Of a DNA stretch of 64,000 bases, positions 18,660 to 31,329 are shown one piece after another. The DNA is from Vanessa cardui (lineage: Eukaryota > Arthropoda > Insecta > Lepidoptera > Nymphalidae). Under the pieces are notes generated by a model that searched no databases, was not told the DNA's origin, and worked only from the letters and a program-made list of their open reading frames with translations. Position 1 is the first letter of the stretch; each line of letters begins with the position of its first letter. A program made the translations under genes and the position numbers. The stretch is taken from the NCBI RefSeq assembly GCF_905220365.1, contig NC_061127.1, positions 2,418,001 through 2,482,000 on the forward strand, written 5' to 3'.

Positions 18660-20340
18660 ACGTCTTCCATATTTTTTTACCAAAATTAAGTATTTCCGAT
18701 GTTTAATCAATACATTACCCCAAATCCATCAACCAAATATTTTAATAAATATGTAAATATTTCTTATAATAAAGATATGCTACAAATCAACCGCAAAATT
18801 CGGTAAATTGGCATCACGACAAGATCGAGACGTCGATATCAGAAACAGAATATAAACATAGTCGAGACTTGTATAAAACTTACCCGTTCACAATCTGGCT
18901 GTAAATGGGATATCTCTATTGCTATTGAAGTATCTGGAACGCGACATTGGAACAGTATTGCGGACCCTGGGTTTTATTGTAGAAGCGATAGACGAACTGA
19001 ATCAGATAAAAAATAATAAAATAAAATTACATGCGTTTCCGATCGGGGAATGGAACTTATAATGGGGGTCTACGCTGGTCTAGATATGTTTCTTTTCTCT
19101 TTCAAATATAGAACTTCATTTACGAATTTACGCCTCCACGCTAAATTGCCATGCATTAGTGTGAGTGAGCGTCATGCTTATAAAATAACTTTGTGTGCGT
19201 GAGACGACAAATGTAACATTAAGAACAGCAACAAAATATATAAATTAGATTTTAGGTATTTCTTAATGATCACCGATAGTTTTACCCATACAACTTACCT
19301 TCGTATGTAAACACAAGATGCGTTCTACAGAAAAAAAAAAATTCTGAAATGTGATGTAAGAAATTAAATTACTAATATTACAAATATTTCTTTATGCTAA
19401 TACATTTATATTATAATTCTATATTTAATAAACTCATATTTTCTTAGTGTATCGTGTTCGTAAAAGTGTAATCGATTTTTGAACGTCATTGGTATGTCTG
19501 TATAAAATAATACAAGATGTTTTCCCGCGAAAACGGATCATAAAAAAAAACAAGAGAAAGTCGCGCATGGAACGACATTTAAAAAATATTGTAAAAGATT
19601 CGATTTGTAAACTTCAGGGCAATAATATAAAAATAAAACCAACAATAAATAAATACTATACTTTCTACTGACGTATTTAATACTAATAAAACGTAAATAT
19701 CAATTTATTACTTACACAAGAACATGGAATTATGGTCACATCAATGGTCTAAACATATAAGCGGATATAACAATATTATATGTATACTAAAACCCTTTTT
19801 CCGATACGCTCTGCTTCTAAGATAACTTTTATGTATACTGCTTTCGTAATTTTACAGTCAGGCATTAAAAAAATCATATGTCGAAATATCAAGAAATTTT
19901 ATTTGGATTCTTTTTTTTTTTAATGCTCAGCTGGCAATGTCAAGCTTAGCTTGAGCGAGGTCGCTATTGTGTCAGTATGACGTAAATAGCACGTTACATC
20001 TGGAAAGTGTCATACTTGATGTGGGAACGTGGGTGCGCTGGCACAGTTAACCTGACAAACTCGCTGCTTTACCAACTGAATCGTGCTCAATCTTGTTAAT
20101 CTTGAAATATTTTAAACGAATTGTAATTTAATATTGAATAAATATTACTGACGTGAACGGCTGGCCTTTTATTTTCTAAATTATCATATTTATATATATT
20201 ATTTGTAACCAGTTGAAGCCTGACTGCTCGTTATATATATGTATAAGTATTAAATTGTAGGCGAACTGGGAAATAGTAACAAACATTGACGCTGTAATAA
20301 GTATCAACGATTTCTGTCAACGAAAATACAACATTAAACT
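18660..20340. other. AT-rich stretch, no supported gene
   Basis: Nothing coding is recognisable. 19910-20060 is less AT-rich (AATGCTCAGCTGGCAATGTC, then GGGTGCGCTGGCACAG) and starts with a poly(T) run, suggesting another minus-oriented retroposon of unknown family. Confidence 0.4.
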
Positions 20341-20347
20341 TAAGAGC

Positions 20348-21246
20348 AAAGATCTTGTGTCACTTATGTTTGTATTTACAACCCTTCAAACCGAAACACA
20401 ACGATATTAAGTATTGTTGTTTGGCGATAGAATATCTGATGAGTGATAACGGATTGGCGAGTAGACTGAGTTCTGCGACATTCACGGTCAAAAAAATTAG
20501 ATTATGTGCCGATGTTGATACGGCTCGCTTAGTATATTTCAGTTACTTTCACAGTATAATGTCATACGGTATTATGCTGTGGGGCAACGCAGCCGCTATC
20601 CATACTATATTTGTGCTACAGAAGAGGGCTATTCGCGCAATCTATAACCTAGGAGCTAAAGAATCGTTAAGGAATAAATTTAAAGAAATCAAGATATTGA
20701 CTGTTGCTTCTCAATATATATTCTGCAATGTTATGTATGTACGATAATATATTAATGATTTCATGAGAAAATGTGATACTCATAGCATTGGTACAAGGAA
20801 CAAACACAAACTTGTTACTCCTGTTACTCGACTACAAAGAGTCAGTAACTCCTTTGTGGGGCAATGTATACGGTTTTACAACAGGATCCCAGAAAGCGTT
20901 CAAAATGACTCTGTTGCCAAATTTAAAAAAATTACAAAAATACAATTAATGAGTTTATGATCGATAGCACACCTTGGGAATGAAACGATCGCCTCCTGGC
21001 TATTTCATCTCATATTAAATTGTTTATATAATATATGAGACAAATAAAAAAAAAACCCGCTGAGTTTCTTTCGTCGGTTCTTCTCAGGTCAGGGTATTTT
21101 CTTTTCCGAACCGCTGGTAGTGTTTCAATTGACCATCAATAAGAAAGTGTAATGCTTCTATGTCGAATAAAGTTATTTGAGTTTGAGTTTGAGTGGTTAG
21201 GGTTACTACCTATCCAGACGTAATCTTATAACGCCCTACCAAAAAT
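20348..21246 (-). mobile_element. SINE family B split by a LINE
   Basis: The left piece (20348-20445) ends GAATATCTGATGAGTG. The right piece (about 21194-21246) resumes GGTTAGGGTTACTACCTATC, CAGACG and CGCCCTACCA, as in the family consensus. The LINE at 20446-21193 lies between them, with at most a short GAGTG duplication. Confidence 0.7.
20446..21193 (+). mobile_element. 5'-truncated Jockey-like LINE in SINE B
   Basis: A frame beginning LASRLSSATFTVKK, then VYFSYFHSIMSYGIMLWGN and FVLQKRAIRAIYNLGAKES, is the end of the reverse-transcriptase and thumb region of Jockey-type ORF2. An in-frame TAA at 20745-20747 breaks it and the frame resumes with YINDF, TRNKHKLVTPVTRL and QCIRFYNRIPESV before small deletions destroy the C-terminus. 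The 3' UTR carries CCCGCTGAGTTTCTTTCGTC and ends in a (GAGTTT)n tail at about 21178-21193. Same family as 13272-13862. Confidence 0.87.
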
Positions 21247-23248
21247 GTTAATAACGAAATCTTTAATAATTACATTTGATATATATTTAAATTGATTAAT
21301 TGTTGTATATATAATAATACATGCCACCATTTCCTTATAATAATTAATCCAGAACGATAATTATGATCTAGGAAAATATTTAAAAATTAAGCGAAATTTC
21401 GCTAAGAAAACTGACAAAGTTGGTAAGTTTTGATAATAAATGTTTCTGGCTAAAACTGTTGTACTTAATACTTTATTACTGGGAACAGTATTCATTTAAG
21501 AAAACAAAAAAATTCTTTTGACGTAACTTCTTAAAGATGATAAAAGTTTAATCATGAATATTGTATGGAAAAAGGCTTTTTTATGCTTCCGTTCAGTACG
21601 GATATGTATGGATACTGTGTGCAAACTGAAATCATTTATATTTCTAAAATTTTTAACATTTAATTTTCATTAAAAATTCCTTAACTATAACGTTCAATCA
21701 TTAATTTTAAAACATCGGCCTCATTTTATCAAAAAGTTTATGTTTTAATTCTAAAAGGAAAGTTGCACGCAGTCGCTTTCAGGATAAACTTATAAATGAG
21801 ATATATTTTTTGTTATTTCATTATTTTTATGTTCCTAGAATAATAATTTTTTATTTACGTTCTTGATAAAACAAAACCAAATTAACAGTGTACTTAAGTG
21901 AGGCACTTCACTAGAATTTTATGAGGGTGTGACAGACACACGAGATTACGTAGAAAATATAGTCCTATAAAAATAACGATAGCGAAAAAAAAAACATTGT
22001 AAAAAATATATTTTCGCGGCGATTTTATTGTACCAGGCTCACATAAATGCAAACAGTTTGTAACAAAAGAGCAACATTCCTATGCAACCCGCATTTGCAA
22101 CACTGGTAATAAATGATCTCTATACTCCTCTAGCGAACAAATATGTTTATCCTTTATAGTTACCGAAGAGAATCAAAAAATCATAAAGGAATAATCGCTT
22201 TTAATACATATTTATATGTCAGTATATTTCAAGGTTTGAGTGAAATGTAAAAATATTTTCCTATTTTTTTAGTTCTCCAGTGACTGACACAAAATTAACG
22301 AAACACTAAATTACAAGGTATACTGCTAGGCTGTAGAATAATTAATGATTTTGTAAAGTGGCTGTCATGAATACGTACTGAATTTGCGCTCATTTTAAAT
22401 AGTTTCAGATTAAAAAATCATTTATAGGTATATTTTTATTTATTAAAACAAAGAATTGGTATATACTACGCATGTTGAAATGTCAAATAAATATGTTATA
22501 GTAAAAAAACCTTTCGGCAACCTTTTTACCCACTATCGAACGCCAAAGTTATGGTTATCCATACTATGGATTCAAATTCGAAAAGAGCACGTCAAAATGT
22601 TAAATAAGTTTTATTAGAACCTACCAAATGACAGAACTATGCAGGTTATAAATGAAGAAGAATTGATTTCCATACAAAATAATTTCCAATTCATGGATCA
22701 ATTTTAAACATAGGCCTCACGCAAGGTTCACCATATACGGTAAGTTTCTGCCTCAGTCAGCCCCACAACTTTCTCCAGCACATGGCAAAACATATACTTA
22801 TGTATATTCATATTATAGACTCAGCCAGCTCACTATTATATTAACTAGATAAAAGGTAAAAAGATATTTTAAGAGAATGTCTCCTGAAGTTTCAGACATT
22901 TTGAAATCTAAGTTACCGCCAGTAAACTAAAAAGTTCTAATTCAAGTAGTTTGAGTCTCACTTTAAAATTACGCCCATTTATACTCAACGCTGTGTGAAA
23001 TTGAATTGCTCAAATTAAAATATTTTCCGGTTATATTGACCCGAGTATTCATTATATATAAAGCAAGTTGTCGCCGCGACTTCGCTCGCGTTTACAGGAT
23101 TGTCCGTAAGGTAACAAACTTTCGTATCCAATTTCATCAAATTGTTTGACATATTGCAATTTTGGCATAGACAAGTGTATATTTAGGAAACACATTTCTA
23201 CGATAAAAAAAATCATATAAAGCAGCGTAACCCCGACTAAGGACTAAG

Positions 23249-23297
23249 ACTACCAAGTCAATGAGCAGAACACCCTACTTCTCGTTGACTTGGTAGT
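23249..23297. repeat. Hairpin with 17-bp arms
   Basis: ACTACCAAGTCAATGAG (23249-23265) pairs with CTCGTTGACTTGGTAGT (23281-23297), with one G-T type mismatch around a 15-base loop. Confidence 0.8.
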
Positions 23298-23499
23298 ACT
23301 AAGTTTATGTAATTAAACGGACACATGAGTTTGTATTTTTGTTTTATTATAAAACAATTTCATAAAGTGTAAGATAATCGTTTTTTTTTCATTTGTTTCG
23401 AACTCTGTAAGTAAGTTTTATACTACATTCACTGAATACGTTATCTACACGGATGAAACATTAACGTAAAATTATGATGGACAATGAATTACACAGGGT

Positions 23500-23617
23500 T
23501 ACACTAGCACACTCACCCTTCAAATCAGTACATAATAAAAGTTTTGCTGTTTAGCGGTAATATATTTGTTAAGTGGGTGATTCCTATCCAGACGGATTGT
23601 ACACCACACAAAAACAC
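23500..23617 (-). mobile_element. SINE family B fragment
   Basis: CACTAGCACACTCACCCTTC, AAATCAGTACATAATA, TAAGTGGGTGATTCCTATCC and AGACGG match the family B middle and head, diverged. Confidence 0.65.
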
Positions 23618-25094
23618 CATAAAATCTACACTGAGACAATAGCAACTGGTTTCTCTTATATGCCTGTAGATAATTCATATATAGTAAAGGCAATAGCCAT
23701 AGTCACTTATTTACATCACTAATATATATGGATATATGTTCAACGTTCCAGTTTCGATAAAAAAAACCCTTGTGTATCTGATTCCAAAATTTCGTATCAA
23801 AATATCGACTAATGATAATAAAATTAATTATGTATAGAGATTTTGTTAATTACCCGCTAATTATTTAGAGCATAAACTAGGCATTAACCTATACATATAT
23901 ACGCAGATATGAGTATGCATATATTCCATTGAACGGGGATGTTTAGCAAACAAGGTTTTAATGAAACTGCATAATGAAAGCCTACTTGTAAAAGCATTAA
24001 ATTAACATCAGCATTAATTAATGACAATTACAAAAGTATATGTCACACTGGATGGTAAAAAAAATATATTAGGTAATTAAACAATTGACGTTCAATTATT
24101 TCCTATCCGTTGGTATTTGATTAATACAAGAAAAGTCTATTTTTGAAGCGAATTTTCCGTTTCAATTATCTGTTTAATAATTCATGTCAATCTACGAAAA
24201 ATTTTATTAAAGAAAATTCCATCAAATAATTCATTAGCCGACTAAAGGAAAGCGATGGGGTGTATATATTTTGACAAAAGTATCAAAAATACTTCTGGGC
24301 CTACTGTATTTTTTAAAATTGCTGAATTAATTTTGATGCCATATGACAGATAAAAAATAACTGTATATTATACGTTTGTCAGTTAAGAATACATTATCAA
24401 TAGATATAAACAAGTGTCACTAACTACGGTTTTAGTTACTAAATTTTAGTTCACACACTTTAAAGTGATACTCCGACTATCGTTGAACAATATAATGTGA
24501 AATAAAGTTATTCTAAAAAATAACCGGTATTACCTCTATAGCTTGCGCGATTAGCAGACTAAAGTTGCCGTGAGCTGGTCACTTTCATTAAAAGACTGAT
24601 TACCGTTGGACTGCTCCAACGTATCCTGAAGTGGTTATTGCGGATCGGAAAATTCAGTGTAAGACAGGTGGACTGGTGGATGTGGTGATGGATGAAGAAG
24701 GCAGAGAAGTAGAAGATCTGACGCACTTTGGGGACAATAATTGTCTGATTATGATCAATAGTTATAACACAAAAACAAGGAAATATTCAAAACACTAATT
24801 TTAATTTACAACGTCCCCAGTCTAGAAGAATAAAGCCTTGAATATGCATGAATGCTAATATTTTCAACGCTTTTGTTCTCGTAATATGAAAATATGTTAC
24901 ACGATGCAACGAAGTATTTATTTAGGACCTATATAACTAGCTCCTAATTAATCTCGTTTTCAAGGTTTTAAATATTCCAAAAATTCTTTATAAATATGAA
25001 ATTTATGTAGCACTAGAATAGACAACGATAAACGTGTGGAATATTACACGTATTCATTAAACTGCTTTCTTGTTTTTGTATGTTTGTTAATACC

Positions 25095-25400
25095 TATTTA
25101 ATCAAAATCAAAATAATCTTTATTCAAGAGGGCTTTTGAATCGTCATTTAACAATTAAGTGAAGCTACCACTGGTTCGGAAAGTAGATTCTACCGAGAAG
25201 AACCGGCAAGAAACTCAGTAGTTACTCTTTTTCAACATTTAAAAAATACAAAGTCATATTAGTTAATACAATTATTAAAATTAACATATCCTGCGTGGAA
25301 GTCAACAGGTATTAATTCCACGCTTTTTATCATCTACAAAATCTTGTATCGAGTATTTATTATTTTTAGTATTTTTCATAAATACATTGGTAAAAAAGGC
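25095..25400 (-). mobile_element. LINE 3' end, family L3
   Basis: AATCAAAATCAAAATAATCT (tail, reversed), TTTATTCAAGAGGGCTTTTG, AATCGTCATTTAACAA, GAAGCTACCACTGGTTCGGA, GTAGATTCTACCGAGAAGAA, GCAAGAAACTCAGTAGTTAC and ATATCCTGCGTGGAAGTC. The same 3' region recurs at 52410-52670 and, in plus orientation, at 26190-26270. No ORF remains. Confidence 0.75.
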
Positions 25401-25439
25401 GTATTGACTTTAGAAAAACTGACTAATGATCAGACCTAT

Positions 25440-26185
25440 GCTAACAATGATACTTGAACTTGGCTTAACACGCTACCGCGTATCTAGATTTGTTACTATA
25501 TTGCTGACAGCTCTTCTATATTACCAAACGACGATAGCCTTACATGTAATTGAATACTGCCGTTTGAAAAATACTTATAAGGGCTGATTCAATAAAGAAT
25601 ATATCAATTTATTTCATATAAAGTTTAATGACACGGTATAAAATAATTGAGCTTTTAATATACCCTGAGTAAGCGTGGAAGATATAAAATATTCATACTT
25701 CTACTAATATGGAATGAAAAAAAATTATAGACATAGTAATATTTTAATTAAAAAAGTGACGTTCCAGTTTATAAATGTTGTAACGTGTAGCGGTTCTAAT
25801 TTCCAGAAACGTAAAAATATAGGTTACAGCAGCTAGCGAGTGGTCTTGATATGTTGAATTCTATATTCAAAAACTTGGTGAATATATTTTATGTTACATT
25901 AAAGAATAATAATTATTAATATTTTTTATTACTCTGAATTTGTATAACTGTTATACTAAAGCTTTATAGCCTTGTAAATTACAAGAAATGCTTGCGCTAT
26001 ATAAACATACACAAATATTCCAATACTTGGTCTATATTAAGGAAGGGCTTGGAGCTTACTGCAATTCTGCTCCGAATATGATATCCGGATTGGATACACA
26101 TATGTCAAAATTTCATCCTTCTCCTTATTCCCCACGATGAAATGAAACAAGATGAATTATAAACAGAAATTAGGCAGAATGGTGT
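25440..26185. other. AT-rich stretch, nothing recognised
   Basis: No coding frame or repeat family that I can name; it lies between two L3 LINE ends. Confidence 0.4.
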
Positions 26186-26189
26186 TAGC

Positions 26190-26270
26190 TTTACTTAATA
26201 TAATTGTTAAATGATTCAAAGGTGTTTGTAAAAGCCTTCTTGAATAAAATATATTTTCATTTTGCATTAG
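26190..26270 (+). mobile_element. LINE L3 3' tail, plus orientation
   Basis: TAATTGTTAAATGATTCAAA, GGTGTTTGTAAAAGCCTTCT and TGAATAAAATATATTTTCAT are the reverse complement of the start of 25095-25400. Confidence 0.6.
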
Positions 26271-26279
26271 AAGTCTTAT

Positions 26280-27660
26280 ACTCCCGAGGGCTAGATACTG
26301 AGTTAATTGGCTCAATATAATACGGAACATGATTTTTGACATGATTATTAAAACCTCCCTCCCCATGACTCCTTTATAAGGAAGTATAAAGAAATATTTC
26401 TCCCCAACCGCCTACTAATATTAGAATGCTCCTAAGCCCCATATCACGACACAATACGTCACACGAAACATTTCCTCAGGTTTTATAGCTATTTATTTCC
26501 CTAGTATGATACAGAATCACCCGTAACCGTAAAATACGTTGACACTCCCCGAAAGTATAATAAAATATGAAAATCTCAACAAAAACTCACCTCGTCGCAT
26601 TTTTACCCCATTTAAAGCGTTAGAAAGATATACAGCGACGACGTTTGGCATAGCACTTACATAGAAATGAGAAAACGTCTACGGAATACAATGAACTATT
26701 ACTGAATACGTATCGTTGCATACAATTCTATATTTATATATTTCGAATTACTTGCAACTAATGGTAGAAGCAACCAGTTTATTCACGTATTCACAATTTG
26801 CCGTAAAACAGTTTAAACAATAACGTAAGTGTTTTAAACCTTATGTATTATTTATTGAGGTAAATATCTTACTAAATGTAGGTAGTTATTATAATAATTT
26901 TATACGCTGCTATTGTTTAATTTATGAAATAACAATTGAATACATATGTTTTAAATTTGCATTTAAAGGGTAACAGGTTGGTAACAGGAGAACGGAAGAA
27001 GATATCAAAGAACTTTCATAATTTCTTCTTAAAAACTGTCATTTTAAAAAAAAATGTCATGAGTGTCATTGGAAATATTTGTGACTCAAAAAGGTTATGT
27101 TTCGAAATCTATTTGAACACAAGTTATGTTAAAAAACTGTTTGTTAAAAAAAAAAACTAATGTGTATATTAAGGAGGAAACTGTATGACGTATAATATCC
27201 CCCAATTTTAATTGCAAGATTAAAAATTGGTAAAAGTGTTAAAATACTGCCACCCAGTGGTAAGTCAATAATGTGAAATTCTTTTATCAAATCTTAACGC
27301 AATGACAATATTTATTAATTTATTTCATAGAGTAGAGTAGATACAGCATCGTCAAATATACGTTCAATAACAAACATTTTTTTAAATTTATTTTGTCAAT
27401 TTCCCGTGAATCTGGGGCATCCCAGAGCTGCTAAAGTTTAAACATAATCGAATCTCACGTCAAATGGTAAATGGCGAATCAGTGTATGGACATTGACAAA
27501 AGCCAGAGACAAGCTGCATTCCCTTGACACTCCCGATGCGCCGCCGACCGTGACGTTGAATTGTTATACATCTAGTTCCAGTAATTACGCTAGCTAGATC
27601 GTACAACGCACTATCACCCAAAGGCTGGATACACGCTGAAATATATGACCTGTTTTTTCA
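26280..27660. other. AT-rich stretch, no supported gene
   Basis: No frame above background and no clear repeat. 27415-27560 is less AT-rich (CGCCGCCGACCGTGACG region) but does not translate into anything recognisable. Confidence 0.4.
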
Positions 27661-27663
27661 GCA

Positions 27664-27860
27664 TCTATAATTAATATTATAAATGTTAAAGTAACTCAGT
27701 CTGTTTGTTTGTCTGACGCTTTTTCACGACCAAACCACTGAACCAAATTTGATGAAATTTGGTAACAAGAAAGGACACATTCTACGTTTTGTTCCTGACA
27801 CATGACAGCCGACATCCTAAAATGAGAGCGAAGCCACCGGCGACTACAAGTATATATACC
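27664..27860 (+). repeat. RTE-like LINE tail repeat
   Basis: ATTAATATTATAAATGTTAA, AGTAACTCAGTCTGTTTG, ACGACCAAACCACTGAACCA, TTTGATGAAATTTGGTAACA, CGAAGCCACCGGCGACTA. Same family as 14585-15035 and 55735-55895. Confidence 0.7.
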
Positions 27861-27869
27861 GCCCAGGTG

Positions 27870-28160
27870 TGACCAGACGTGACAAAATTCGCAACAAGTA
27901 TGCCCGTAGTAGTCTGGAAATACTAATGCACTGGTTTGGGTAAATCAGAAGAGTACATAGGAATTTAGTGACCAATCTTGACGTCACAAAGCGACCTCAA
28001 AGCAAATGGAAAGAATAGATGTGGTCAGAAAAGATCTTAGTTCCTGCAATGATTCTGAAAACAATACGTCAAATAAAGCACGTGGAAGCACAAGGATAGG
28101 AAGGTAGACCCTACTATCAGATGGGAATAATAAACACAGGAGAGAGAGATTTTTATATAG
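27870..28160 (+). mobile_element. Decayed LINE ORF C-terminus (RTE-type)
   Basis: Broken plus-strand frames read like the end of RTE-type pol: RDKIRNKYARSSL, then MHWFG. Stops and shifts are frequent. It adjoins the RTE-like tail at 27664-27860 and may be part of the same insertion. Confidence 0.4.
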
Positions 28161-28164
28161 ATGG

Positions 28165-28340
28165 ACTTGTAAAGAGTAAGTGGTCATCGTCACCCAAAAA
28201 CTTCAGTATTGTAAAAAATATAAACATTTTCACATATTACTAATACCACCAACAAACTTGATCTATGAGATCTAAGATGTTATTTCCTTTGCGAATTTAC
28301 ACTGGCTCACTGATGATAGAATATATGATGAGCACCGAAT
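28165..28340 (-). mobile_element. Diverged SINE family B
   Basis: TAAGTGGTCATCGTCACCCA, TACCACCAACAAACTTG, AGATGTTATTTCCTTTGCG, TTACACTGGCTCACTGATGA. Old copy lacking the CCGGAACACAAC section. Confidence 0.6.
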
Positions 28341-28930
28341 GCAACGGTAAATATCGTTTTGTTGCGGCAAATTGCTTGCGTATCGCATTTAACAGTTCAA
28401 TTTGGAATTCGATCACGACTATTACGTGGTAAAATAATGGTTCGATCTCATCGATATTTCGTCTTTGTTATTCTAGAAACGTAATCTAGTATAACAACAG
28501 ACAAAGCATTTTCATTACGTAATGCAGAGTGTGCTGTTTGAATGAATATTATCAAGCAGAAGAGGGGTAACCGTGTACGTCTTAAACTTCTCTAAAATAA
28601 AAATGGTGTAATGATCATGGATTGCCTTCGTCACATTTATTGAGGACATAATGTTAAGATCAACTTGTTCTAAATCAAAATTTAGTTGATCCAGCTTTTG
28701 ATTACGATTTTTCCGAACCGATACTTAAGAACTTTCATTAGAGCCCACACCAATGATAGCCCGTATATCGATATCACCGATATCGCATCTGGTGTTGCAA
28801 ATGTCCATGAACGGTGCTATACACTTTCTGTTTGATAATCCTCCTGCTTGTTTGCTCTAAATAAACCATAAATATATATTTTCTAAACTTATTGTAGATC
28901 CTATAAAGTAGTTAAGAAGAGGTGAGATGA

Positions 28931-29166
28931 GAGTTCAAATAGGCAAGCAACACTGAATATTCATGTGCTTTATTTGTGTTTATAATTCATCTTGTGCTCC
29001 GCAACCTGCATGTGTCTAATTTCATAGAAATTCTTCCACATGTGTATTCCACCAACCCACATTGGAACAGCGTGGTGTAATATGTTCCAAACCTTCTCCT
29101 CCAAGGGAGAGGAGGCCCTAGCCCAGTAGTGGGAAATTTACAGGCTGTTGTTGTGTTGTTGTTGTA
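28931..29166 (+). mobile_element. SINE family A, head-truncated
   Basis: Runs from AGGCAAGCAACACTGAATAT through TATAATTCATCTTGTGCTCC, ACATGTGTATTCCACCAACC and CCTAGCCCAGTAGTGGGAAA to CAGGCTGTTGTTGTGTTGTT. (GTT)n tail type. Confidence 0.85.
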
Positions 29167-29169
29167 AAG

Positions 29170-30700
29170 CCCTTATTAATTTAAACACAATAAATAAAAC
29201 CTCATCGATAATATCCATGTATCAATTGTGATAGACATCAAACGAGAACAAAATTGTCAGCCTTGAAAACCGCAAAGCGTAACTCAACATCGATGTCAAC
29301 ATAAATCTAGCCATCCACCAGGAATACAACTGCTTAAAGCAGCACGTCAAATTTTATTATTTTATCTTGTAACAAAAGTAGACAATGCGCTTCATATATA
29401 CGATGCTGGGATATTAGACCAGCTCAATGCTTTCATTGAGCTGGTCTAATATAACAAAGCCAGCTCACACAGTAACTACAAATACAGGCGACTATTTTAA
29501 AAATACAAATAAATACCTCAATTTTATTACATTTATCGATAAACGCAATGCAACAAGTTAATTGATTTTTAATAACATGAAAACGCACAACCTTTATTTA
29601 GGTATACCTACTATACTAACAAATAAGTATGATCTCAAAAAAAGTTTAAGAACCTGCAAATAATTAAAATATACACCCCAATTCATTCGAATGCTTAATC
29701 GATATCAAACAACTTTTAAATCATATCATCGCGTTTAACATCCAGTGGCAATCGAGCCTATTTAACGCATCATTACACTTTCAAAGACACGTTGATTTAT
29801 GAAGGCCTATATTCTAAAAATAAATGATTATACTGAGTCGATGAAATATGATTTATGAATTATGAGCAATCATTTATTGTGATTCAATCCACCGATGTGC
29901 CCTTACAGGTTAATTTTATTCAATTTACCATGCCATTGAATTTCGGTTGAGATATCAAATTTTATTTGCGAGAAACGAGCAGTCGATTCACATGATGTTT
30001 ATCTATTTAAGTGATTACTTTCGTGGCCATTTGAAAACCAGAAGTTTGTCAATGCTTTGCCAATTGGGTATCTGTTTGTGAGCCTTTTAAATAGTTCCAC
30101 GTTATAATTTTAAAGGAATTCAAAAGTAGGAAGTTTGATGGTGAAGCCGGAAATACAGTTTACTGAATTAACCCAAGATACCTAGATTTTTTTAGTACTG
30201 TTAGATGTATATACCATAATAGCCATACGCCAATATCGCCAAGCATTACAGATGGTTTGGAATTTGCAGCAATATGGTCATGTTACTTAGAGAGATGCTC
30301 TGCTGAACATTCTCTGGTACATATTTTCTCGGATACATTTCTACCAAAGTGATGAAATAGGGTCGTGATATTAAACATCATCTCTAAACGGTCTTATATC
30401 ACTTGTAGAGCTGATGGCCACTGGGGCAGATATGTACTAAAAAAAAACAGGAATAGGTAATGTAGCCAATCTCAATACAGGGTGAATCAACGTTCGGATA
30501 AGGGTCGTGAGAAGCCGTCATTAAAAAGTAACCGATTAAAACGAAGCACCTTCAACAACACCGATTATAAAAAAACAATTAAAAATGCGTTGCATGCTTC
30601 CTGTGCATGCTGTGGTCTCCTATAATTGAAGGAGCACATAACTTGTGTAACCTTTATACCGTTTTATTTTGAATGTGTAATTAGTGTGTATCTTTTGTTG
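29170..30700. other. AT-rich stretch, no supported gene
   Basis: Contains the perfect hairpin at 29411-29452. No coding sequence or SINE recognised. Confidence 0.4.
29411..29452. repeat. Perfect 19-bp hairpin, 4-nt loop
   Basis: ATATTAGACCAGCTCAATG (29411-29429) is followed by CTTT and then its exact reverse complement (29434-29452). No mismatches, so it is either recent or kept. Confidence 0.95.
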
Positions 30701-30708
30701 GGGACTCA

Positions 30709-30779
<71 letters not shown>

Positions 30780-30782
30780 ATA
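30709..30782 (+). repeat. (TAAA)n microsatellite, about 18 units
   Basis: Uninterrupted TAAA/AAAT repeat of about 74 bp. It generates a false minus-strand frame full of LFIY repeats. Confidence 0.98.
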
Positions 30783-30784
30783 TC

Positions 30785-31195
30785 GATGTGTTTTAAATGA
30801 TTATAAACACAGATACGATATGGTCTCACCAGAGTAGAATAGGTAGTTCCTTTAAACATGGATATCGTAGAAGCCGGCTGAGGTAATTTTGTTAAGCGCA
30901 TCTATCAAGCGAGCACGTAAGCTTTACAAACAGCTGAATTGTGGTTTAGAACCAAATGTCCAGAAACCTTTCCCAGGATAGTTGGCATCATGAGGCTCTA
31001 TTGAAAGTCAAATATCTGGGAAGTATACACGCTGACATCTTTCTTAATTATTAAGTCTAATTACAGTTTTCATTTGTTTTTACAGTTGGTTACATTGAGT
31101 AACTCTCATTGATTATAAGTAAGCGGAATGGCATGTAATGTGAATCGAGTACCTTTTATATTAGCGCTATAAGAAATTAAACATTCCCTATTTCC
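30785..31195. other. Non-coding stretch, nothing recognised
   Basis: No frame or repeat family seen. Confidence 0.4.
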
Positions 31196-31199
31196 TTTC

Positions 31200-31325
31200 C
31201 ATCATTCGAAATAAGATGTAATTTCCTTTTTTGTACATTACATTGGCTCTATAAATACGAAGTTCAACGTTCGATGGTAGAATCTGATGAGTGGGCGCCT
31301 AGGAAGCCCTACAATGATTTGTAAA
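31200..31325 (-). mobile_element. Heavily decayed SINE family B
   Basis: TAAGATGTAATTTCCTTTTT, ACATTGGCTCTATAAA, GGTAGAATCTGATGAGTGGG and AAGCCCTACAATGATTT keep the family order. Confidence 0.5.
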
Positions 31326-31329
31326 TATT

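Larger units (their letters stand above)
21250..25090. other. AT-rich stretch, no supported gene
   Basis: Apart from the hairpin at 23249-23297 and a SINE B at 23500-23617, I see only low-complexity AT-rich DNA. 23060-23105 contains a CGCCGCGACTTCGCTCGC word of the LINE-tail type. 24590-24730 (GTGGACTGGTGGATGTGGTG region) may be a decayed LINE C-terminus. Confidence 0.4.

Noticed and set aside
26936..27160. 74-codon plus-strand frame
   Set aside because: Lysine/asparagine-rich as expected from AT-rich DNA; no family resemblance.
30620..30901. 93-codon minus-strand frame with LFIY repeats
   Set aside because: Produced by the (TAAA)n microsatellite.
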